Below, piece after piece: positions 1 to 11,271 of a stretch of 64,000 bases of DNA (position 1 is its first letter; every line of letters begins with the position of its first letter). The DNA is taken from assembly GCA_031763025.1 (NCBI GenBank), contig JASSKH010000001.1, positions 19,755,142 through 19,819,141 of the forward strand. The letters are read 5' to 3'. Both the position numbers and the translations under genes were made by a program. Source of the stretch: Macrocystis pyrifera (lineage: Eukaryota > Sar > Phaeophyceae > Laminariales > Laminariaceae). The notes beneath the pieces were generated by a model, which did no database searches, had not been told where the DNA came from, and saw nothing but the letters and a program-made list of their open reading frames with translations.

Positions 1-599
1 GTGTCCTACATTGCTCACCGATAGATCCTAGAGCCAGCTGAAAGGGGATCAGTACACGTACGTTCCTCGCGTGGTATTTTACAGCAGTACTGTTGTATAT
101 GCAGTCGTACCTGTACAAGCTGCTCTACTGCTGTAGGAGATCGTCCAAAGTGTTTTAGATTGCGTAAAAAACACGACGTGCCAGTTGTACGAGCACTGCT
201 GTTCTGCGTAGACGTTTACACTGCGCTCGATAACATTTTCGTTTCCGAGGTTCGACTCGCACCATCCACGCTTTTTTTAATTTCACTTTTGACTTCTTTT
301 GTACCAGGACTACAACAGTACTACGCACAGCAGTAATAATACATTCGTCCACACCTTGCTTTTCAAAACGTATAGCATGATATACTGTAATATAAGTTGT
401 GTGTGTTTATTTTCCACTTCTTCTGACTTTTTTTGTGCCAGTACATTCATCCACCCTGCTTTTCTGAACGTACAAAATGATGTATTAATAGTACATGTTA
501 CTTGTGTGTTTTAGCCCAAATTAAAGAGTTTGGGCGCGCTTGCGTGTGGCGTGCGTTCATACCTCAACATTTCACACCTACTCCCAATACTTGGGAGTA

Positions 600-1380
600 A
601 AGCAAATTATGTTCGAGAAATACTGCTATTACCGTAGGTACTTCGTACACTCGCAGTATTGCGGGGTTTTTGTACTCGAGATACTGCGAGTACTCGCAGT
701 ATTTTGAGGTTCTGTAGAAGATAATACTGCACATACTTTCGGGCTCGCACTAATGCGGGGCTCGCTACTACTGCTGGCATGGATACCGCCTGTTGTGCTT
801 CAAGTATCTCGGGGTTCTGTACCGCAGGTACTACAAGTATACTAGTCTAGCAGTATTTCCTCCGTTGGTAGTGTTCGTACTGCTGCTTCTACGAGAGACT
901 CAGTACTCGCAATAGTGCTGAAATACCCTCAATATGCCCAGTATACTTCGAGCATGAAGTATACTTCAACCGCCTGTGCACCGTGTCGACAGGCTCAGCG
1001 TTCGGCACAAAACACACCCAGATAGTCCCACACGAGTGGGAGTTGGAGCAAACTACTTTCGCTGGAGACAACTTGAGCACTTGAAGCAGTCTGGCAGTAT
1101 TTCGATACATGCATTTGCCAGGAATATATATGCATGTACTGCGAACACTCAGTATCTCGAGGTTATGTACTGCGCATATTGCCTTTACCCCAAGTATTTC
1201 GCGTTTGGATACTACTGCGGGTACATACTTACCTGTATTCACGGGGTTCGGTACTGCTCACACTCTCATTCGTTGCTCTCAGTATTTGGACCTTCTCAGT
1301 ACTCGCAATATTTTGCCGCCAGTATTCCAATACTCGCAGTACTCGGACTACGATTTGTTCTCGAGCATTTATCTGTGAAA
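600..1380. repeat. Degenerate CAGTATT/TACTCG minisatellite
   Basis: The stretch is built from decayed copies of short words such as GTACTCGCAGTATT, AGTATCTCGAGGTT and GTACTGCG, recurring every 20-45 bp with many substitutions. Both strands carry short open frames here only because the repeats lack stops; none looks like a protein. The first 600 bp holds nothing recognisable. Confidence 0.6.
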
Positions 1381-2128
1381 CCTTGATCTTACCCTGAGCA
1401 CCAAGAAACATTTATTTTGGGGGAACATATATATTGTACTAGTAGTACCAGTATGTATGTGCTGTACCTTACTCAGCCGGTCACAAAGTATTATGGCGCA
1501 ACCTCGACCTCGCGCAACTTTTTTTTACTTACGAATTAGTCGCCGCGAGTCAGCTGGATCAATATATCCACTCACCGATACCCTATTATAATGATCACGC
1601 ACTAACTGCGTGAACAGTATAATAGAGTCTGTCCTCAACAATATGTTGGGTGTGTTCTTGACGTTAAAATGATGGTGGATGCAGGTGCTACTTCTAAACA
1701 AGTGTGCAGGGTTTCATACGAGTATTACTTCGCTCTTGCGCCACTCCCCTATTAATACGGAACCTCCCGGAGGGGAACCTTGTAATATATATATGCATAT
1801 CGTATTCTATTTCTCCCGGAAAGTCGCTACTGTGTCATGGCCGACAGTCGAAACTGCAGTAGATGACATTTTGGCAGGGTTCCAACCCACGATTCTAGAC
1901 CTTGACGGTATCCTTCCTAGTGGTCTACTGCTGTAGTCTGTAGCTTTCCTTCGCTTTTAGCCTTTTGACATTTCTTATTTTTGTCAACTGTTAGACCTTG
2001 GCTTAGAGATGTCTTTCCAAACCAACGCGAACCCCTCTTCGACAATCGCCCTTCCGAGGGGCCGTATGTTGCTGCAGCGCAAATAACCTTGCCGGTCGTG
2101 CTCCCTTTTAGCCGCATCAAAGGCACTT

Positions 2129-2445
2129 CTAACCCTAACACCGCGGACATTGCTGCTGCCTGCTGCAGGCTCTGCCCTATGCCGTGTTTTCATTGAGTAC
2201 CCTAAGAATTACTCTCGCACTCCATACCTAACCCTAACCCTAAGCCTAAGCCTAACCGTAGCTGTTGAGACGCTACCCGCAAAGGCTGCTGTTGTTTTCT
2301 GTATTTGCAAACCTACCGCCAAAATATCCTGTGACTGCCGTGCAAGAGTCATGTTGTACGCAGTATATTGTATACGAAGCACCAGGTATACTCTTAGTTT
2401 TCTCTGGTGCCAGATGCGAGGAAGTTTACACCTAACCCTAACCCA
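2129..2445. repeat. Interstitial telomere-like words (CCCTAA)
   Basis: Three clusters of CCCTAA-type repeats are visible: two units near 2129-2142, a 31-bp run at 2227-2257 that drifts into CCTAAG variants, and two units at 2431-2445. They match the TTAGGG telomere repeat found in many stramenopiles. They are too short and degenerate to be a chromosome end. Confidence 0.7.
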
Positions 2446-2689
2446 CCTAAAAGTTGACCTTGCCGAAGTTTGCTGACCTTGACATACATTATACGTGGAG
2501 CCCCATGCATGAGCCATTCTACATCGACGATTGACTGGTCACGTAACGGAAGCCTTTAGAAACGTACGTGGGAGTGCACACACTTTGAGTGGTTCCTCCA
2601 TTCGAATTGTGCTTGTTGCATACCCGTGATTGATACTCAGTCAAGAATATTTGGGCCCGAAGTTACCCATCCCCTCTATACCCGTACGT

Positions 2690-2836
2690 AGCATTGTCGG
2701 CCTGGTTAGTGAAAACCCGACGTGCTCCGTTCCGGCATTGCATGAGTGCGAGGGTCTGTGATCATACGGCTACTACAGTAGTACGGCCATGTATGGCCAT
2801 GCGGAAAGCGAGTACAATAAGTGCACCCCCCCCCTC
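2690..2836 (+). repeat. Truncated copy of the poly-C-bounded dispersed repeat
   Basis: This segment shares the signature block GTGAAAACCCGACGTGCTCC, then CCGGCATTG, GCGAGGGTCT and GGCCATG, ending in a C-tract. The same block closes each unit of the array at 6.0-7.7 kb and the copies at 52.4-53.4 kb. Only the 3' quarter of the unit is present. Confidence 0.7.
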
Positions 2837-3095
2837 CCCTCGCCCCTGCTCCATTCATGGCATGACGTGGCTGGAAGGCGTTATGGACAGGTGCTGAGGG
2901 AGAAACGGAGCGCCAGCTGGACGTGAGTGCCAGGTGTTTGGAACAAACTGTACGGGTACCCCCGGATGGGTGGCCGGACTCGTTGCTCCTGACGGTGATG
3001 GGGGTTGAGTGTGGCGCGCTTGCCTCTGACCTTCTCGACGAGGTAAGGACATCGATCATTCGGATACAAACGTTTGACTTTTGAACCTGACTTTG

Positions 3096-3180
3096 GTTGA
3101 TCGATTGATTGATTCGTTAATTGACTGATTGACTGATTGGTTGGTCGATCGATGGATTGCTTGATTGATTGGTTGATGTA
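3096..3180. repeat. ATTG/TTGA tetranucleotide microsatellite
   Basis: About 85 bp of imperfect 4-bp repeats (TTGATTGATTGA, interrupted by TTGACTGA and TTGGTTGG variants). Confidence 0.8.
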
Positions 3181-3598
3181 TTGCACAACAAAGCCAGATG
3201 ATACCATACATGGCCGCTTAAACTGCAGGGAGGGCGTTTGAGCCGGATGACGAACCATAAATCACGCCGGAGTTCTTGCAGAAAGTCTGAAGATACTCTA
3301 TACCAGTAGAAGCTACTGCAGACCAGTAAAGAGGTCCAAGTCATCCGACCGAAAGTCTATCCTACTGGACTAACTGCTGCGGCTGGTATAGCCGTTGTCT
3401 TCGTAGCTTGTACCAGTGTTCATATTAGCTGTCTACAGTTTACACATGTGCTCCACACCAGAGCGAGTTCCTAGCTCGAGCTACAGTAGCTACAGTACTT
3501 TTATTTTATGAATAGATGTGCATCGCTGGTTGCTGTCTAAGGAAGAAATTCGCTGCGCTCGAAAAACAACAAGTCGGTTATTTTTTTTATGCCGCAAG

Positions 3599-3746
3599 GG
3601 CGGAAAAAATCCCAACGTATGTGGTTGCGATGCCCATAGTGCCCGTTGTACCCCTGTCGTCAATTATTGCTTGTCCCCCGCCGGCTTTGGGTCGGGCTGC
3701 CACTGCGCAAGCTTATGCTCGACGGGGTACCCGGACGATAGCTCGG
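3599..3746 (+). CDS. Possible orphan exon, Cys-rich (uncertain)
   Basis: A T-rich tract followed by CAAG forms a plausible splice acceptor just before 3599, and GG|GTACGG a plausible donor after 3746. Read in phase 0, the exon encodes about 49 residues containing seven cysteines in motifs such as CGC, NYC and GCHC, a spacing reminiscent of EGF-like modules. No matching upstream or downstream exon was found; telomere-like repeats follow immediately at 3764. It may be an exon of a decayed gene or a chance open stretch. I do not recognise the family. Confidence 0.25.
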
Positions 3747-3763
3747 GTACGGTTGCAAGATAA

Positions 3764-3793
3764 CCTAACCCTAGACCCTAGCCCTAGCCCTAA
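3764..3793. repeat. Telomere-like run
   Basis: Degenerate CCTAACCCTAGACCCTAGCC run of about 30 bp, related to the telomere-like clusters at 2.1-2.4 kb and 4.67 kb. Confidence 0.65.
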
Positions 3794-4067
3794 ATGTAGT
3801 CTTTGCTGAGGGTGAGGCTATACCTCTTGCATTTCTGCACGAGGTTTGTGCAGGCAGGCAGGCAGGTGCGTGCTCACGTGGGCTGCTCTCCCTTTATCGG
3901 CAACCTCTGTTGCTGCATGTTGCTGTATCCACCAGTCTTTGTTTTTGTGGCACAGTTTCGCCCTTCCCGGAAGGTAGGTGTACGAGAGGTACTGCAGGGT
4001 TACGAGAGGTACTGTAGGTCTCCGATAGGGATAGTCCGGTGCGATGGGCTTCGGGAAATAATCACAG

Positions 4068-4108
4068 CTGCTGCTGATGCTGGTGCTGCTGCTGGTGCTG
4101 CTGCTAAA
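4068..4108. repeat. GCT/GGT trinucleotide microsatellite
   Basis: About 40 bp of GCTGCTGCTGATGCTGGTGCT-type repeats with no supporting exon structure. Confidence 0.6.
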
Positions 4109-4670
4109 GAAGTGTGTCCCGGGCTTCGCCGGGCTTCGGCGAGTATATGCAAAGTCGAGGTATTTATATTCCTACCAGCTCAGCGTCGACCCCTCTATCT
4201 TGTTGGGCACTCGGCTGCTGACCGCAAGCACACTATTTAGGCATTAGGCGCTAGACCGTATTTGTTTCTCACGTGGGTTGACCGCACGCTTCCTTTGCGA
4301 CATTGCCCGAACATGCAAGAAGAGGTATGCGGTAGTCTTGAAGAAGCTATGCGGTAGATAGTGCTGTACATATCGGTACCATAGGGGGCGAATTACTATC
4401 GTGATCGTGCTTAGTCGCCTCCACAACCGCGACGCGCATCGAGTTCGCTCTTATTCGCCTCCACTCTATGCCTGGCCGTGACTTGCGTCGAGGTCGCGCA
4501 TCTATGCCTTCAGTTTAGCCAGTATAGACAGTCTAGTAGCGCCTGTCTGTCTTGCTCTTGCTACCCTGGCATGAAGACGCAAGAAACACCTTGGCGTCTT
4601 GCGGTCAGCCGTTTTAGCACAGAGCTCTCCTTGCAGTAATCTTATCGCGCATTGTCACGACTGTCACTAA

Positions 4671-4695
4671 GGTTAGGGTTAGGGTTAGGGTTAGG
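4671..4695 (+). repeat. Perfect interstitial telomeric repeat (TTAGGG)4
   Basis: Four uninterrupted TTAGGG units. This is the cleanest telomere-type run in the window and lies in the opposite orientation to the clusters at 2.2 and 3.8 kb. A minor further word lies at 14065-14078, and others at 9800-9811, 9941-9950, 15978-15988 and 44391-44406. Confidence 0.85.
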
Positions 4696-4821
4696 CAAGA
4701 TCTTCGTCAACGCTTCTCGCGACTTTATCGAAGGCATGCGCTGTATTGGGGAGGGGGGAGGAGTGCCTGCCTGCTGCGTGACACCGAGCCTGTGTTTCAA
4801 GAGGGAGATAAGTAGATGAAC

Positions 4822-4931
4822 TATTACGGGGGGCAATAGTAAGTAGGACCTATGGTGCACACAAAAATCCTATATATTTACCTGTTTTTTACTAGCAATA
4901 TTTGGTCCTCTTTACTTGGTCCCCCGTAATA
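4822..4931. mobile_element. 110-bp inverted-repeat element (MITE), copy 1
   Basis: The element begins TATTACGGGG and ends CCCCCGTAATA, and the complementarity continues inward (AGTAAGTAGGACC against GGTCCTCTTTACTTGG). The centre is A+T-rich with a TATATATTTACC word. Near-identical architecture recurs at 35668-35767 and 62568-62674, with a longer relative at 36317-36717. No coding capacity. The terminal TA is compatible with a TA target duplication as in Tc1/mariner-type elements, but could equally be part of the inverted repeat. Confidence 0.8.
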
Positions 4932-5169
4932 TTCATGGTCCGAATAGAAAAGGAGGCAGGATGTAAACAGTACGGCTGTTGTTTTTCGTAGAAGGTGTTT
5001 TGCTGGTTTATTGTTCATGTTAATATATTACAATATATCATACCCTGTTGAACGCATATCACTGGACTGTGTGCAACCTCGTTGTTCTATTTGTCGGCAG
5101 GTCGAAGTGCAGACTTCAGCTTACGAGTGCGTCGTTCAGGTATTGGGGCATCACGTCATGCGGGTGAGC

Positions 5170-5690
5170 CTTCTTACTCCACCGCTTCTCGGTGGCGCAA
5201 ACTTGTTTTTGGGTGGTGTTAGCTTGCTCTTCCGTGGCGTAAACTTGCTTTTCGATGGCGTAAACTTGCTTGTCGATGGCCTTAACCGCTTTTCGGTTGC
5301 GTTAATTTACTTTTCCGTGGTGTTAACCGCCTCTCGGTGGTGTTCACCTGACCGTCTCTCGGTGGTGTTCACTTGATTTTCGGTGGCGTCAACCGATTTT
5401 CCGTGCAGTGAAGTAAGTTGGTTCTCCGTGGGGTCAACTGCTTCTCGGTAGAGTTAACTACTTGCCGGTGGGGTTAACCCCTCCTCGGTGATATTAACGG
5501 CCTCCGAATGGCCTTAATTGCTTGTCGGTGGCGTCAAACTCTTATCGGTGGCGCTAACTGGCTTGTCGGTGACGCCAACCGCTTCTCGTCGGCGTCAACT
5601 TGCTTCTCGGTGGTAATTTCCTTGGTGACGGTAGCGTTGCCTTGCTTGCCGGTAGCGTCAACTTGCTTTTCTTTTGCACTTTACTCTGAC
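5170..5690 (+). repeat. 20-21-bp degenerate minisatellite
   Basis: Roughly 24 divergent copies of a unit like CTTCTCGGTGGCGTCAACTTG run head to tail over 520 bp. Because 21 bp is a multiple of three, one frame reads as a seven-residue repeat (GGVNLLF, DGVNLLV), but the frame is lost after about 5376 and no splice signals bound it, so coding is unlikely. Confidence 0.85.
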
Positions 5691-6010
5691 TAAGCGGGTG
5701 TTCGCCGCACCTAGCCTGTCGTTGATGCAATCTTAGCCACACCTTTCGCTCTGTTTTCTACCCTGCACACCGGGGATAGGGTGTTGCAGGCATGATCCTA
5801 CTCCTACTCCTATTACGCTCCCAAGTTGCTTGCCCACGAAAATTGGGGTGCAGCTGTACCGAGGCCAGGAGCAGTATAGTAACCAATTTCCCGAAAACGT
5901 ATCTGGGGCTAACTTGAAAATGTAATCAATGAGTGATCTACGTCGTATTTGTTTTTTGCTATCCGACGATGTGCTCCCAGTGAACCAATACTAATGTAGA
6001 GTGAGCGCCT

Positions 6011-6014
<4 letters not shown>

Positions 6015-6057
<43 letters not shown>

Positions 6058-7727
6058 TTTCGCTCCCATTATATATTATACATGGGTTGGGTTGACGTCG
6101 GTTGGCTACGACACTGTAAAACATGCCGCTTACTACGTGAGCTAGACATCCAGGGTACCGTTTTTTTTTTTTGTTTTTTTTTTTTGGCGGTCGCCCACCG
6201 CTGGTCGTCGAGTTAGATCATTTTGTGCGAAGTAAAAAACCTTTACTATGCACAAGGGAATTGATCATATCACGTAGTGTTCAAGGTAAGGCACCCAAGA
6301 GGCAGTTACATCGTGCGCCCATTGCTGTCTCTGGAACTGGCTACTCCGGAAATTAAACTAACTCATTGAAGCTGTCATCCGTATGCAAGTCCGCCTCACA
6401 AGCGGTCCGTAGTAGGATGCAGCTGACCCTTTATGCGACTCGTCGGACATCTCACGGCGATTTGCGCTTGGTGCAAGCAAAATCTGCCTGGTCGGTAAGA
6501 ACGCGACATGCTCCGTCCCGGCATTTTAGGGATGCGAGGGTCCATGGTCGTACGATTACGGCCATGCACGAGATTGAGTACATCTCTCCTATCGAGTACA
6601 CCCCCCCCCCCGCCTCTCGCTCCCCCCATATTATATACCTGGTAAATATAGATGCCTGATAGGTTGGATTGGCGTCGGTTGGCGACGACGCTTTAAAACG
6701 CGCGTCTCACTGCATGAGCTAGATAACTAGAGTACATGTTTTTGTTTTTTGGTGGTCACCACGACTGGCGGTCGAGTTAGATCATGTGTGTGGGGCGAAC
6801 CTTTTCTCCGCACAAGAGGGATGATCGTATCACGTCGTACATATATGGCAAGGCACCCACGGGGCAGTTACATACCATTATGGTAGTAGATGGATAGTAG
6901 TAGACCCATTGCTGTCTATGGAAGTGGCCACATCTGAAAATAAATCAGTCCATTGACGCTGTCATCCATATACAGGAAAAACAGCCTCTAAAGCGGTTCT
7001 TATTAATAGCAAGATGCAGCTCACCCTTCCTGCAGCTCGCCCAACTCCTCACGGCGCTTTGCGCTTAGTGCAGGCAATGTCTGCCTGGTCGGTTGAAGCC
7101 CGACGTGCTTCGTCCCGGCATTGTAGATATGCGAGGATCTATGGTCATTCGACAACGGCCATGCATGATAATGAGTACCCCCCCCCCCCCCCCCCCCCCC
7201 CGTTCCCTGGTATATATAGGTTGGGTTGGCGTCGGTTGGCGACGACGCTGTAAAACACGCCGCTCACTGCGTGAGCTAGACTGCCAGGGTACCGTTTTTT
7301 TTTTTTTTTTTTTTTTGGCGGTCACCACGGCTGGCGGTCAAGTTAGATCATTTTTGTGCGGTAAGAACCTTCACTCCGCACAAGGGGGATGATCGTACCA
7401 CGTAGTGTGTATATGGTGAGGCACCCACGAGGCAGTTACATAGTAACCCCATTGCTGTCTCTGGAAGTGTCCACACCAGAAATTAAATCAATTCATTGAT
7501 GCTGTCATCCATATGCAAGAAAATCCGCCTTTAAAGCGGTTCTTAGTAGGATGCAGCTCACCCTTCATGCGACTCGCCCAACACCTCACGGCGCTTCGCG
7601 CTTGGTGCAAGCAATGTCTGCCTGGTTGGTGAAAACCCGACGTGCTCCGTCCCGGCATTGTAGGGATGCGAGGGTCTATGGTCATATGACTGCGCCATGC
7701 ACGATAATGAGTACCCCCCCCCCCCCC
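6015..7727 (+). repeat. Tandem array of three ~0.55-kb poly-C-bounded units
   Basis: Four C-tracts (6015-6057, 6601-6611, 7178-7201, 7714-7727) delimit three homologous units of about 586, 577 and 536 bp. In each unit the order is the same: C-tract; GGTTGGCGTCGGTTGGCGAC block; GAGCTAGA; GGTACCG followed by a T-tract; GGCGGTC; a GAGTTAGATCAT word; CCCATTGCTGTCT; GCTGTCATCC; GGATGCAGCT; a CCCGACGTGCTCC block; CATGCACGA; next C-tract. Open frames on both strands are shared between units but differ by many amino-acid changes, so the family appears non-coding. Partial copies lie at 2690, 52.4, 52.9 and (inverted) 57.96 kb. Confidence 0.9.
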
Positions 7728-8362
7728 GCCGCTCCTCTCGCCTGGGGTCAAGTTAGCACCTGGTAGTTGGGATTAGTATTGAAAAGAAAAACTGTCATCA
7801 CAAAGCATTCCCAAAACTGAGAATTTTTGGAACATCTGTGTCCCTATCGGCTTTTAACACTCGCGAAACAGTTCCCCATCCCCGCGTCGTTCATCGATCG
7901 AAACGATCGGTCAGCAGGATTGTTCAGAGCACGTCTTTAACACTAACCCGTCAAGAACGTGAAACCCCCCCGCAGCCAAGGCGGGTCGTAGTGAACTTAG
8001 GGTTGCTTGCCACGAGTCTCCTAGTCTCACACCACCTGCGCACTGTGGGTTTGGTTGGCGATGGCTCGACCTCCCCCTCCGCTTTTTCCCTGGAACTCAA
8101 CTCGGCGGTATGATCCCTTGACTGTGGCCCATTTTATTGCATGCTTTAAACAGCTTGCTCTCGGTATTATTAGCCTCATTGCGGGGTAGTACAATTTAGT
8201 AGTACTACTATTATTAAGACCTACCCCGCGTCCAACACCACCGCCAAGTCCCATACCTTCGTTCCTCCGCTCCCATTTGCGTTGTATTGATCTTGCTGAA
8301 GCTGACACATATATCCCTCCTATCTCCACTCTCGCACACGGTCGACCGCCGCCGATATACAG
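7728..8362. other. No recognisable gene
   Basis: Unique-looking DNA between the poly-C array and the weak exon at 8363. A small palindromic TAGTACTACTA word lies near 8196. Nothing else can be supported. Confidence 0.4.
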
Positions 8363-8581
8363 GTTCGATTACCCTACACAGTACTCCCGGATGATGCCGC
8401 GTCTGCCCTCGCAAACTCGCACGACGGCATCTTGGTCATCAGGCTGACGGTGGACAAGTCACCGCCCTCGCAGCAAGCGGATGCCGGCTCCAAGGCATGG
8501 CTTTTGTCGCGAGCGCTGAGTAGGGGTCAAGAGAGCAAGGCCGCGGGGCGAAGGGGGGCAGGAGGCGAGAATAAAATGTAG
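8363..8581 (+). CDS. Possible terminal exon, CS/PIH1-like fragment (uncertain)
   Basis: After GATATACAG the frame stays open for 72 codons to a TAG. The first ~35 residues read as VRLPYTVLPDD, then a short linker, then DGILVIRLTVDKSP. This strand-turn-strand pattern (LPY ... GxLxIRLxV) resembles the C-terminal beta-sandwich (CS/p23-like) domain of PIH1-type dynein-assembly or chaperone cofactors. The remaining residues are low-complexity (Arg/Gly/Ala/Glu). The match is short and by eye, the upstream exons were not found, and codon third positions are only partly GC-biased. It may be a pseudogene remnant. Confidence 0.25.
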   Translation, partial: VRLPYTVLPDDAASALANSHDGILVIRLTVDKSPPSQQADAGSKAWLLSRALSRGQESKAAGRRGAGGENKM

Positions 8582-8585
8582 TACT

Positions 8586-8664
8586 ATGGCTCAGGGAAAG
8601 GACGCAGCGGAGGGGGAAGCTGATGCGCTGCCGGAGGAGCGGTTTCATTTGAAACTGCCTAAAG
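8586..8664 (+). CDS. Possible first exon (MAQGKD...), unknown
   Basis: An ATG at 8586 opens 26 codons of charged sequence ending at a good donor (CCTAAAG|GTACGG). It contains LPEERFH, strikingly like LPEDRFH in exon 1 of the secreted-protein gene at 16.0 kb; the DNA shares GCTGCCGGAGGA-CGGTTTCA. If the intron is not spliced the frame runs to a TAG at 8780. No downstream exon was identified. Confidence 0.25.
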
Positions 8665-8799
8665 GTACGGGGACTTTTTTGCGTGGTATGGGGTATCGCT
8701 GCAAGCACGCTCACTGGCATGGGATGGTGGAACATCGTACTGTACTAATTTTCGAGATTATGATGTGTTTGCTGGTGTAGAGAATGACAATTTTGTATG

Positions 8800-11270
8800 T
8801 CTTCGAAAGCATATCTTAGCCCCGGATGACCCGCCTTCACCGCAACTCATTAACGATTTTCTAGCATAAGGTATAGGGATCGGGGAATTCGGTGTGGCCT
8901 GCGCGTGGTTCCGGTGTTGCGAGAAGTTTTTTTTTTTTTTTTTCCCTAAACACTGCTTCAGATACTATCCCCAACGCGAACCCTCGCCCTATTCCCAACC
9001 CCGATTTCCATTCTACCCATACGAAGTGTGTCTGCAGAATATCAGGCGTTTTCATTTTATAAATTGGTCGACTATTATGTATTATTCCCCGATTTTCATA
9101 CTTCATCTTGGATAAAATATCAGTGACGCGGTAAAGGCTACTGCCCCGGGTCCGCAGATGTTGGAGCAAGCATCGTGTAAAGGTGTGAACAAACGTCGTC
9201 CTGGCAACCGAGTGAGGTACTTTTTCACACTAAAACAGTATTAATAATGATGCACGCAACGCGAACAGATGTCAGGGTGCCTGTTCTGATGCTCGGTGCG
9301 TCAGGGTCAACCAGAGCTCTCGCTTAGGGTACGGGTTAATGTTGCTCTGTTGCTGTTCTGGTATCGCCCCTCGTTGCCTCGGTTCAGTAGCCCGTGGCCA
9401 GGGGAAATGCTTAGCACTTTAGGCGTGATAAAAATGAACTTAGTATACCTACGTTGAACATTTCGGTCATACGGAAAAAAAACAGCAGACATAATTTATC
9501 ACCCAACATCACGGAACTAGCAACTGGACGCCCTTTACACTGCAAACCTTGCACTTAGACAGTATGAGCATCTACAGCATAGTTTTAGCCTTGAGACGCC
9601 CACTGTATGTTGCCACGTGTTGCTCGGCGATCGGGTAAGGATAGCTTGCACAGGGAAAACGAGAAACGAAGAAATAAACAAAGGCTTTTACGCTACTGTC
9701 TAGGCCTAAGTTCCGTGCGCGCGGCAGTTTATTTCCGAGCGATGTTTTTTTCCGTCATCCAGCACTGCTGTCTACCGAGGAAGACTTGGCACAGCTTTCT
9801 AACCCTAACCCACTCGTTGCCCTTAGTACTGTGGATGCAGTACCTCGCGCGATGTTGCCGATCACCTCCGCTCCGTCTCATGCCTAACCCAAACTTTCTG
9901 CGTCAAAGTTCGCATCGGTCTAGGTACGTGCTGCTCGTACTAACCCTAAGTATATAATATGCCCGCCTTCGTCTACTGTGTGGAGCCATTTCGAAGTTGG
10001 TGTTGAACTCTTGTATTTATGAGTCACTGTTTCGGCACCCCGCCCACTCCCTCTCCTCTCCGTGGGAGCAGCCCTTACCACCTCGCTCTACATCACCCGG
10101 TCCCCTCGCAAGCATGCCACCCCTCGCGAACGTGCCACAACGACAGCTACAACGACAGCAGTAGACTGATCACTCGTATCTTTGACATGGCGCTAGGATC
10201 TAGTCGACATGATTCGGCCGTGTAGCCATGCGGAGCTCGCTCGATATTGGGTTATACCCATATGCTCTTGTTCCTGGCCATTGTTGTTTCGAAACACGCT
10301 GTTGATAGTCCGCGAATATTATACCGACCGTCGAACGCCGCCGCCATACATCGCGCGTTCCTCCAGCTGAGGAGTTCTCTCGGTTTCAATACGCCCTAAT
10401 CGAAGCGGCGTGTGGTGATATTGAAGGGCCTCGAGAAGCCCTTCACCAGCCTGCACCACGAGCGAGATGCCTCGACAGTCGCCTTTCTCTCTTCGGCCCT
10501 GCAACAGTAGCATTTTTACGCCGCTCACTGGAGGTTCCGTGATTCCGCGATGACATGGCCGCAACTAGTCCGCACGTTATTCCGCCGCTGGAAACGTTTC
10601 GCTGCGCCACCCACGGTGATCACCTGCTTGCCCAAACCGGCACCCTATAGTATACTGTAAAAAACGCTGGATAGGTTCGAACTACCCGCAGTAGCTTTCA
10701 GCTCTTCCACGTGCTAAGAGGGCTTCAGGTCCGACCCCTCGGATTGCCACGGGGAGGGGCGAGAGGCGACTACATCCTCACCGCTGCTTCCCGCCAGTCG
10801 AGGTGCCGGCGAGCAAGTGGTAGGCCTGACATCACTGGTGTTCGTGTCGTGATCCGACTGGGAAGCGTTTCGGAGATTATATCACTGGCCGCAGTTATCA
10901 TTTGTCCCTTTGTCTTCCCATATGGTTCTACGAACCATGCCAACTGCTAGTTTACATGTCCGCCTCAACTCTAGGGGCATAGGGCTTTCCTCAAGAGAGC
11001 ATGCCTTAGTAGGACATACCTTGATGCCTTAGTCTTGAGCTGGAAGAAGCCGGAGATGTTCCGGAGATCCGCGCCGCCCGACCGAAAATCTCCGGTTTTT
11101 GTTGTGTTTTTCATCAATTCATCAATCACTACAAATCCACAGATATTCCCTGGGTTTACCTAGGGCTTCTCGGAGCAAAATTACGCTCGTGTCCCATTGA
11201 AAAAGTGCCAGAAAACGGTACATTAGTGATTTCTTTGCCTGTTTACGGTACGAAAAAAATAAACGAGGTA
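8800..11270. other. Non-coding, with telomere-like words
   Basis: No exon chain could be built. A poly-T tract lies near 8926-8943, and CCCTAA-type words at 9800-9811 and 9941-9950. A 68-codon start-less frame on the + strand at about 9681-9889 is open but has no convincing splice sites. Confidence 0.4.
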
Positions 11271-11271
11271 A

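Noticed and set aside
7014-7253. Shared open frames in the poly-C-bounded repeat units
   Set aside because: Frames are present in each copy but amino-acid-changing differences are frequent on both strands, so conservation is of DNA, not of a protein.
9681-9889. 68-codon start-less plus-strand frame
   Set aside because: Contains telomere-like CCTAACCC words and lacks acceptor and donor sites.
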